Shown: positions 7,332 through 12,615 of the stretch, in pieces | How the letters are laid out: each line of letters starts with the position of its first letter | How positions within the stretch are numbered: position 1 is the stretch's first letter | Origin: DATMXS01 sp050260275 | GTDB taxonomy: Bacteria > Acidobacteriota > Terriglobia > Bryobacterales > Bryobacteraceae | Reading direction: 5' to 3' | Length of the DNA: 24,547 nt | Assembly (NCBI GenBank): GCA_050260275.1 | Contig: JBLNBX010000116.1 | Span: 1 to 24,547 of the forward strand | Translations under genes and position numbers: made by a program | Notes under the pieces: model-generated | What the model was told of the DNA's origin: nothing | What the model saw: the letters and a program-made list of their open reading frames with translations, nothing else | Database searches by the model: none

Positions 7332-8759
7332 GTGGCGGATAACAAGCAACCGGCGCAGCCAAAGAAAAAGTCGCTCGCCGAACAGATCTCGGATACGCTG
7401 CACGGCGTGTTCAAGGGTCAGACCGTACGGACGAGCGTGAGCACGTATACATCCCGGTCCGAGTCGACCGAGACCGTCGATGACGGCCAGGACTCGCCTG
7501 CTGGCGACGGTACCCCGGCCGTGGTCATCGTTGCCGAAGGAGTGGAAAAGACCGAACCCGCACAGCCGACGGCTCCTCAGCCGGCGCCGAGCCTGTCGCC
7601 CGACATCGGCCAGCAGGTGGCGAAGGCGATCGAGCCGCTAATCCTGGGACTCGATTCCCGGATTGAGAAGCTGGAGAAGCAGTCGGTCGGCAGCCAGCGA
7701 ATCAAGTCGTTCCCGTCGTCGGTGCAGGTGACCGACAACGGCGGCGCGAAGTTCCCCGATTTCACGAAGTTTCTCGCTTCTGTGGGCGGCTTGACGCCGG
7801 GACAGAAGTTGACGAAAGCCACCCTGACCACGTCGGGCTGGAGCTATGGCCTCTCGATCGCCGAAGCGAATGCCTTCCTGGACTATGTGATCGACGAGTC
7901 GGTCCTGTTGAAGCAGGTCCGCACGGTCCGCATGCCCGGGCCGAAATATCGCATCGACGCCATCGGGCTCGGCGGCAACGTTCTGAAGAAGGGCGTGCCC
8001 GGCACCGATCCGGGAGACACCGTATCGCTCTCCGGACCCTCGCAGATCGAGCTGGTCGCCGAGGAAGTGGTGGCGATCGTGTCAGTCGGCGACGACGTCC
8101 TCGAAGACAACATCGAAGGTGATGCCTTCGTGCAGCACTTGCTCGGCATGATCGGCCGCGCCGCGGCGAATGAGATCGAGCAGGCCGCCATCCATGGCGA
8201 TACAGAGGTGCCCGACGAGGGGATCATGGACCGCTGGGACGGCTGGCTCAAGCTGGCAATCGCAGGCGGCGCACACGTCACGGACGCGATGGGCGACACC
8301 GATCGCTACTGGCCCGGCGAGAACGGCCAGAAGGCAACAGCTCTGATCAAGTCCCTGCCGACGAAGTACCGGCTGGATTACCGCACGCTCGCGTTCCTCC
8401 TCCACAACGACCTCTATCTCGACTACAACGACGTCCTGGCGGCGAAAGGCTTCTCCGAGGCATGGATGGCCATCACTGGCGTCACCGACGTGCCGTTGCG
8501 GTCAATCAAGAACATTCGCGTCCCGCGCATGAAGACGGACATCGCCTTCACACACGAGTCCACGCCGTATACGGACGGTACGGTCGTGATGCTCACCGAC
8601 CTGCGCAACCTGATCGTCGGCATCCAGCGCGACATCAAGATCGAACCGCAGCGCCAGGCGCGCAAGCGCGCGACGGATTTTGTGCTGACCATGCGGGCAG
8701 CAATCCAAATCGAGAATGGCGATGCGATCGCCATTTACAACCACGCCAAAGTGAAGTAG
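7332..8759 (+). CDS. Major capsid protein (HK97-fold) with scaffold-like N terminus
   Basis: I choose GTG 7332 (475 residues) because AAAGGAG (7319-7325) lies six bases upstream. The next gene also begins with the same DNA (GGCGGATAACAA) and peptide (MADNK). ATG 7206, with GGGGAGGA at 7193-7200, is an alternative that adds the protease-tail sequence. Residues 1-135 are low-complexity, then coiled-coil (IGQQVAKAI…LDSRIEKLEKQ, about 93-120), as in a scaffold or delta domain removed by the protease. The rest has capsid-like order: a glycine-rich IDAIGLGGNVLKKGVPGTDPG loop, SVGDDVLEDN, a long helix (AAANEIEQAAIHGD) and a C-terminal beta part. It builds the icosahedral shell. Confidence 0.85.
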   Translation: MADNKQPAQPKKKSLAEQISDTLHGVFKGQTVRTSVSTYTSRSESTETVDDGQDSPAGDGTPAVVIVAEGVEKTEPAQPTAPQPAPSLSPDIGQQVAKAIEPLILGLDSRIEKLEKQSVGSQRIKSFPSSVQVTDNGGAKFPDFTKFLASVGGLTPGQKLTKATLTTSGWSYGLSIAEANAFLDYVIDESVLLKQVRTVRMPGPKYRIDAIGLGGNVLKKGVPGTDPGDTVSLSGPSQIELVAEEVVAIVSVGDDVLEDNIEGDAFVQHLLGMIGRAAANEIEQAAIHGDTEVPDEGIMDRWDGWLKLAIAGGAHVTDAMGDTDRYWPGENGQKATALIKSLPTKYRLDYRTLAFLLHNDLYLDYNDVLAAKGFSEAWMAITGVTDVPLRSIKNIRVPRMKTDIAFTHESTPYTDGTVVMLTDLRNLIVGIQRDIKIEPQRQARKRATDFVLTMRAAIQIENGDAIAIYNHAKVK

Positions 8760-8788
8760 CGGCGCGGTTGAAACCGAAACCTGAAGAT

Positions 8789-8809
8789 GGGGGCGGCTAG
8801 CTCGCCCCC
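8789..8809 (+). other. Intercistronic GC hairpin after the capsid gene
   Basis: GGGGGCG (8789-8795) pairs with CGCCCCC (8803-8809) around a 7-base loop, between the capsid stop and the GGAGAAAGG ribosome binding site of the next gene. There is no T-tract, so it is unlikely to terminate transcription. An mRNA stability or processing element, or partial attenuation after the highly expressed capsid gene, is more likely. Confidence 0.6.
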
Positions 8810-8826
8810 GCTGGAGAAAGGCAAAG

Positions 8827-9066
8827 ATGGCGGATAACAAACCGAAGCAGTACGGCGTTTACCAGAAGCCGAAGGGATCTTACAAATTCGGCACCTTTCG
8901 ATTCGCGCCCGGAGCGGTCGTCGAGGTACCTTCCGAGATCGCCAAGACACTCGACTCCCAAACATCGCCGGACGTCCCGGTCAAGTTCTTCGGAACTCCG
9001 GAGAAGGCGGCTGCGGAGGCGGCGCGGCTCAAAGAGAAGTTCGCGGCGCAGAAGAAGAAGGAATAG
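8827..9066 (+). CDS. 79-aa small head-region protein
   Basis: An ATG with GGAGAAAGG upstream gives a 79-residue basic protein. It has a beta-rich N-terminal half (YGVYQKPKGSYKFGTFRFAPGAVVEVP) and a Lys/Ala-rich C-terminal helix (EKAAAEAARLKEKFAAQKKK). Its first 16 coding bases closely repeat the start of the capsid gene, so the initiation region may have been duplicated. It sits where many phages have head decoration or head-completion genes, but no family is recognised. Its TAG overlaps the AGGAGG of the next gene. Confidence 0.6.
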   Translation: MADNKPKQYGVYQKPKGSYKFGTFRFAPGAVVEVPSEIAKTLDSQTSPDVPVKFFGTPEKAAAEAARLKEKFAAQKKKE

Positions 9067-9099
9067 GAGGCATCAGGGGCGGCGCGAGCCGCCCCCGTG
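9065..9099 (+). promoter_or_regulatory. Shine-Dalgarno, hairpin and start-codon module
   Basis: A consensus AGGAGG (9065-9070) lies 26 bases from the GTG at 9097, too far for normal initiation. Between them GGGGCGGC (9076-9083) pairs perfectly with GCCGCCCC (9088-9095) around a GCGA (GNRA) tetraloop. Folding removes 20 bases and leaves six (9071-9075 plus 9096), an optimal spacing. T4 gene 38 is a known case of a hairpin bringing a distant Shine-Dalgarno to its start. Confidence 0.6.
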
Positions 9100-9690
9100 A
9101 AACGCATGGACCTTTGCACCCTCGCAGAGCTGAAAGCATTTCTTGGCATCGCCGCTCATGACACAGCCGACGACGGAAGATTGTCGGCCCTGATCACCGC
9201 GGCGAGCGCCCAAATAGAGGGCTACTGCGACCGGTCATTCGGCATAGAGGACATCGCTGACGAATTGCACGATGGGGACGGGACCGACACGCTCGAACTG
9301 GACAAAACACCAATCCTGTTCGTCTCAGCGCTGTCGATCGACGGCCTGGACGTGGACCCCGGCGAAGTGAGGGTTTACCCAAAGTTCATCGCCTTCCCGA
9401 GCGGCTGTGAATACGATGCGCGGCTGAGAAGTACCACGCGGATCTTCCCTGAGGGGCGGCAAAACGTGAAGGTCAGCTACAGGGCCGGCTACTCCGAGGT
9501 GCCGCGCGAGATCGCGGATGCCTGCAAGATCCAGGTCGCGTTCCTGATGAACACGATCAATAAGCAGGGCGTCATTTCGGAGACAAATCAGATGGCGCAG
9601 GCAACCACCTCGTATGCGCAGGAACAACTCGCGCCGGCGACGCGCGCGACGTGCCGAAGGTATCGGAGGACGCGGGTTCGGGTCATATGA
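9097..9690 (+). CDS. Head-tail connector protein (gp6/gp15-like)
   Basis: The GTG at 9097 is preferred because of the folded ribosome binding site before it. ATG 9106 is the alternative. The 197-residue protein has the order typical of small head-tail connectors of the HK97 gp6/SPP1 gp15 kind. An all-alpha N terminus (LAELKAFLGIAAHDTADDGRLSALITAASAQIEGYCDRSFG) is followed by a beta-rich middle and a helical IADACKIQVAFLMN segment. Such connectors form a ring under the portal and stop DNA leakage. The C terminus becomes Arg-rich (CRRYRRTRVRV) and overlaps the next gene by four bases. Confidence 0.75.
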   Translation: MKRMDLCTLAELKAFLGIAAHDTADDGRLSALITAASAQIEGYCDRSFGIEDIADELHDGDGTDTLELDKTPILFVSALSIDGLDVDPGEVRVYPKFIAFPSGCEYDARLRSTTRIFPEGRQNVKVSYRAGYSEVPREIADACKIQVAFLMNTINKQGVISETNQMAQATTSYAQEQLAPATRATCRRYRRTRVRVI

Positions 9691-10184
9691 GCATCCAGTT
9701 TGAGTGGGACAACCCGAACAGGGTGGTGGCCGAGGTCACGCGCATGCTGAACGATCGCGGGCGGGCTATTCGCGCGATCCCAGACCGGGCGGTCCGCCGC
9801 GGCACGTTCGAGTTGCTGAAGCTTGTACAGACCAAGGTCCCCAAGGTCACCTCCACACTGGTGCGGTCGATCACGGCCGTGGTGAAGCGGATCTCGGCGG
9901 ACGTCGTCGAAGGCAAGGTAGGTACCTGGCTGGAATACGCGCGCTACGTCGAATACGGAACGGGCATTTACGGCCCGCTAAAACGGCCGATCACGATCGC
10001 TGCGAAGAACAAGCGCGGGCTGTTCTGGGGCGCCTATGACGAGGACGGCAAGCCAATCGTCCGCCGGCGCGTGCAGATCAAGGGCATGAAGCCGCGGTCT
10101 CCATTCGGCCAGGCCGTGGCTGAGTTTCTGCCGCGGTACATCGAGATCATCCAGCAGGAGCTGGCCAGGGAGGCGACGGCGTGA
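9687..10184 (+). CDS. HK97 gp10-like neck / tail-completion protein
   Basis: The ATG at 9687 sits in an ATGA overlap with the connector stop, so it is preferred to the in-frame ATG at 9651. The 165-residue product is basic in its first half (RAIRAIPDRAVRRGTFELLKLVQTKVP). It contains WLEYARYVEYGTGIYGP (about residues 84-100), the most typical block of HK97 gp10-family proteins, then a Lys/Arg-rich strand region and a terminal helix. These proteins act at the head-tail joint or in tail completion. Context between connector and terminator-like genes agrees. Confidence 0.8.
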   Translation: MSIQFEWDNPNRVVAEVTRMLNDRGRAIRAIPDRAVRRGTFELLKLVQTKVPKVTSTLVRSITAVVKRISADVVEGKVGTWLEYARYVEYGTGIYGPLKRPITIAAKNKRGLFWGAYDEDGKPIVRRRVQIKGMKPRSPFGQAVAEFLPRYIEIIQQELAREATA

Positions 10185-10654
10185 GCAACCTCTACACGGA
10201 GCTCGAAGCGGCGATCATCACCATGCTGCGCACCGCCGTTGGCCTGGAGAGCGTGAAGACCTTCGAGGCTGAGGTCCGCGAATGCCTGTTCACAGGGGAC
10301 AAGCTGTCTCAGGGGTTCCGACCGGGAGAGCTGCCGGCGATCGCCGTGACGGCCGAGCTGCAGCCGACCAAGCAGGGGCCATTTACCGCGGGTGAGGTGG
10401 AGCTCACGATCCCTGTAAGTCTCATCGCGGTCTGTAGGGCCCAACAGCCCATGGCAGCGAGGGAGCAGGCTCGCGAGCTGCAGCGCGCCGCGGAGGCTAA
10501 CCTGAATCTCGCGCGACGGTCCGATAGCGGACTCGGCGCGAACGCGATCGTGACGGGCGACTTCGCATCAACAATCGTCGTCGTCCAGGATAAACCGTAT
10601 TCGTTTGCGATCGCGGAGACGCAGTTTTCGATCTTGAAGGTTGTCGATTTATGA
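10181..10654 (+). CDS. Probable tail terminator / neck protein
   Basis: This GTG start overlaps the preceding stop (GTGA), and the product has 157 residues. It has an N-terminal helix (YTELEAAIITMLRTAVG), a conserved-looking LPAIAVTAEL strand, an EVELTIPVSLIAVC strand and a helix-rich middle, ending in FAIAETQFSILKVVDL. This alpha/beta order and size fit tail-terminator proteins (lambda gpU / Mu gp37-like), which cap the tube and join it to the head. No single decisive motif is seen. The call leans on its place between the gp10-like and tail-tube genes. Confidence 0.6.
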   Translation: MSNLYTELEAAIITMLRTAVGLESVKTFEAEVRECLFTGDKLSQGFRPGELPAIAVTAELQPTKQGPFTAGEVELTIPVSLIAVCRAQQPMAAREQARELQRAAEANLNLARRSDSGLGANAIVTGDFASTIVVVQDKPYSFAIAETQFSILKVVDL

Positions 10655-10667
10655 GGAGGAAAGGGTA

Positions 10668-11678
10668 ATGCCGAAATCAATCATTGGCGGCTGGCGCGGC
10701 CTGTCGCTCGCGACACAACCCGACATCGCAACACCGGCGGTAGTAAACACGCTGCTGCAGTTCGCCGGTGAGCCGCTGGAGCCGGAGCCGGAGACGTACT
10801 ATGTCAACGACACCGAGGTCACCGGGGAGCTGCTGCCCACCGATCACCGGCTACTCACGAAGAAGCTGACCGGAAAGCACACGTCCAAGGCGTTCCCACA
10901 TTTGGTGGGTTTGTTCGCCTCGATGGCGATGGGGAAGGACACGGCCACCGCAGTCGATAGCACATCGGCGTACAAGCACAAGATCGAAATCTATAAGTGT
11001 GTCTTGGAACTGCCGTACCGGACGCTGATCGAACACGACGGGTTCCAACAAATGCTGTACGCCGGTGTGGCGTGCGTAGGGTTCAAGCTGCGCGGGGAGC
11101 GCGGCGGATTCGTCGAGTTCGAGGCGGACCTGGTCGGCTCCGCCTCCGAGGCCGTGGATGCTACCGCCAAGCCGCCGCGTGTCGTTGAGTCGTACCTGGC
11201 ATACGGCGACGTGACGCTGACCAAGGGTGGGGTCTTCGACGGGGACAAAGTCACCGGCGGGACGTCCCTCAATGCGGAACTCAAATCTTTCGAGTTCGAA
11301 TACAAGAACAACGGCAAGGGCGTCTACCTGATGGGCGATCCGAGCGGACAAGTCGGCCAGGTTCGCCGCGGCAACAAGTATGAGGTCAATTTCGCCGCCG
11401 AACTCGAACTGGAGAGCCCGGCCCATCGCGCAGACCTTCTGGCCGGCAACGAATTCGTTCTGAATCTGCCGATCGTCGGCGGGGTGGCTGATGGCGATGC
11501 CAGGTACACCGTCGAGATCATCCTGCCGCGCGTCGCGTATAAAGAGGCGAAACGTGGCGTGGATGATGGCATCCTGAAGCTCGCTGCCAAGTTCGCCGTA
11601 CTGGCCGACCCTGTCTATGGGGGGCTCATTCTGAACGTGATCAACCTGCAGCAGACCAGCTATCTGGCGGCTGCCTAA
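10668..11678 (+). CDS. Major tail tube protein
   Basis: AGGAGGAAAGG at 10654-10664 makes ATG 10668 the clear start, giving 336 residues. A strong ribosome binding site suits a highly expressed structural protein. The sequence is rich in beta strands with few Cys, including TYYVNDTEVTGELLPTDHR, KLTGKHTSKAFPH, a GFVEFEADLVGSA strand and FEFEYKNNGKGVYLMGDPS. This fits the beta-barrel tail-tube family of siphophages (Phage_tube_2 type). Subunits stack as hexamers around the DNA channel. The gene is followed by the G/GT chaperone pair, the standard siphophage order. Confidence 0.8.
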   Translation: MPKSIIGGWRGLSLATQPDIATPAVVNTLLQFAGEPLEPEPETYYVNDTEVTGELLPTDHRLLTKKLTGKHTSKAFPHLVGLFASMAMGKDTATAVDSTSAYKHKIEIYKCVLELPYRTLIEHDGFQQMLYAGVACVGFKLRGERGGFVEFEADLVGSASEAVDATAKPPRVVESYLAYGDVTLTKGGVFDGDKVTGGTSLNAELKSFEFEYKNNGKGVYLMGDPSGQVGQVRRGNKYEVNFAAELELESPAHRADLLAGNEFVLNLPIVGGVADGDARYTVEIILPRVAYKEAKRGVDDGILKLAAKFAVLADPVYGGLILNVINLQQTSYLAAA

Positions 11679-11680
11679 CC

Positions 11681-11703
11681 GTGGGCCGTTCTCGGGGGCC
11701 CAC
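11681..11703 (+). other. Intercistronic hairpin after the tail tube gene
   Basis: GTGGGCC (11681-11687) pairs with GGCCCAC (11697-11703) around a 9-base loop, between the tube stop and the AAGGAG binding site of the chaperone gene. There is no T-tract. It may protect the abundant tube mRNA or reduce read-through into the chaperone gene. Confidence 0.55.
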
Positions 11704-11723
11704 TCGATTCCAAGGAGAGGCAA

Positions 11724-12143
11724 ATGGCGAAGGCATTCGCAACCAAGATCCGCATCCCGATTCCGGTCGGTGATGAAACCGTGATTATGATCTGCCGGCG
11801 GCCGACCGCCGAGGAACTGAACAAGTTTCTGTCGGCGCGATTTCGGGCGAGCGGTAGAAAAGTTCAGACGCACCTTTACGAGGCGCGCGAAGAGCTGATC
11901 GACAAGGTGCTCATCGATGTCGAAAACGCCGAGTATGAAGGTCCGGACGGAAAGCTGCGCCCGCTCAGCGCGAGGACGGAGCTGACCGAGGAAGAAAAGA
12001 CCTTCTGCAGCGGCGTCCTTGGCAAGCCGGTGAAGACCTGGAAAGACCTGATTCCGCTGTCCTGGAAGAGTTCGGCCGCGATGCACTTCGAAGACCCCGC
12101 GCCCGAAGCGCCCGAAGCGGAGGGCAACGAAAAAAACTCCTAG
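11724..12143 (+). CDS. Tail assembly chaperone G-like protein
   Basis: ATG 11724 follows CCAAGGAGAGGC at a good distance, and the 139-residue product has the size of lambda-type gpG. It is helical, with RRPTAEELNKFLSARFR and a long acidic C terminus (PAPEAPEAEGNEKNS). It lies between the tail tube and the tape measure, the fixed position of the tail chaperone. The last codons include a slippery A AAA AAC heptamer, six bases before a stem-loop. Most ribosomes would stop at TAG 12141, and a minority would go on to make GT. G and GT coat the tape measure while the tube polymerises. They are absent from virions. Confidence 0.8.
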   Translation: MAKAFATKIRIPIPVGDETVIMICRRPTAEELNKFLSARFRASGRKVQTHLYEAREELIDKVLIDVENAEYEGPDGKLRPLSARTELTEEEKTFCSGVLGKPVKTWKDLIPLSWKSSAAMHFEDPAPEAPEAEGNEKNS

Positions 12144-12451
12144 CGCTCGTCCAGGAATACCTGGAGAGCGACTTTCGGAAGTTCGCAAAGGACTGCGCGG
12201 AATGTCCGGCCGGAGAAAACGATCACGACGAAGACGGCTACTGCTCGGTGTGCAAGCTGAAGCCACTCGAACGTCGCTTCCCGGCCGGGTTCAGGGAGTG
12301 GGTCGCGAACCTGGAGCGGCTGTACCTGTGGCGGAAGGCGGGCTACCCGCTTCAGGCGAACGATCTGGAATTCGAGGCGTGGCAGGCTCTGGCGATGATC
12401 ACCAGGTACCACGAAGTGAAGGATCTCGAAGCCCTAATGCGGAGCCAATGA
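11724..12451 (+). CDS. GT-type frameshift fusion tail chaperone
   Basis: A -1 shift on A AAA AAC (12131-12137) joins 138 residues of G to 104 further residues read from 12137 to TGA 12449-12451, for 242 residues in all. The extension has no ribosome binding site of its own and keeps coding character through to its stop, so a shift is the simplest reading. It holds CAEC and CSVC (fusion residues 158-161 and 174-177), a CxxC-x12-CxxC pattern that could bind zinc, then helices (FPAGFREWVANLERLYLWR, FEAWQALAMITRYHEVKD). In lambda, the T part of GT contacts the tube protein while the G part holds the tape measure. Confidence 0.8.
12131..12170 (+). promoter_or_regulatory. Programmed -1 ribosomal frameshift signal
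   Basis: The in-frame heptamer A AAA AAC (12131-12137) fits X XXY YYZ exactly. After a 6-base spacer holding the zero-frame TAG, CGCTC (12144-12148) pairs with GAGCG (12166-12170). With one bulged G, TCCAGG (12150-12155) also pairs with CCTGGA (12160-12165) around an AATA loop. Heptamer, spacer and 11-bp stem together form a complete frameshift cassette. Confidence 0.85.
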
Positions 12452-12615
12452 GCCGTATGACGGCGATCAGCATATCGAGCGCGGCGACGAGCATCAAGCG
12501 GCCGGCGGAGACCGCCAGTCGCGAGAGCGCGAGCAGGATCAGCGCGGCGATGAAGAGGTACCAGAACACCATCTCCAGTATGGTCGGGAGCGGGGGCCAG
12601 GTCAATGGCGAATAA
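12448..12615 (+). CDS. 55-aa doubtful small ORF before the tape measure
   Basis: This frame starts in an ATGA overlap with the GT stop and ends 11 bases inside the tape-measure gene, so it fills the only gap between them. The predicted 55 residues are Ser/Ala/Ile-rich and basic (MSRMTAISISSAATSIKRP…), with no motif. The unusual excess of codons beginning with A is what would be expected if the true coding strand were the opposite one. The minus strand here reads as a two-span hydrophobic peptide (12572 to 12399). I give the + ORF low confidence and leave the alternative open. Confidence 0.3.
   Translation: MSRMTAISISSAATSIKRPAETASRESASRISAAMKRYQNTISSMVGSGGQVNGE

Noticed and set aside
10851..12266. 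Minus-strand open frame of 471 codons opposite the tail tube and chaperone genes
   Set aside because: It mirrors the + genes, which have strong ribosome binding sites and a clear frameshift signal. The translation is His/Arg/Gly-rich without domain-like features, as expected from high-GC antisense frames.
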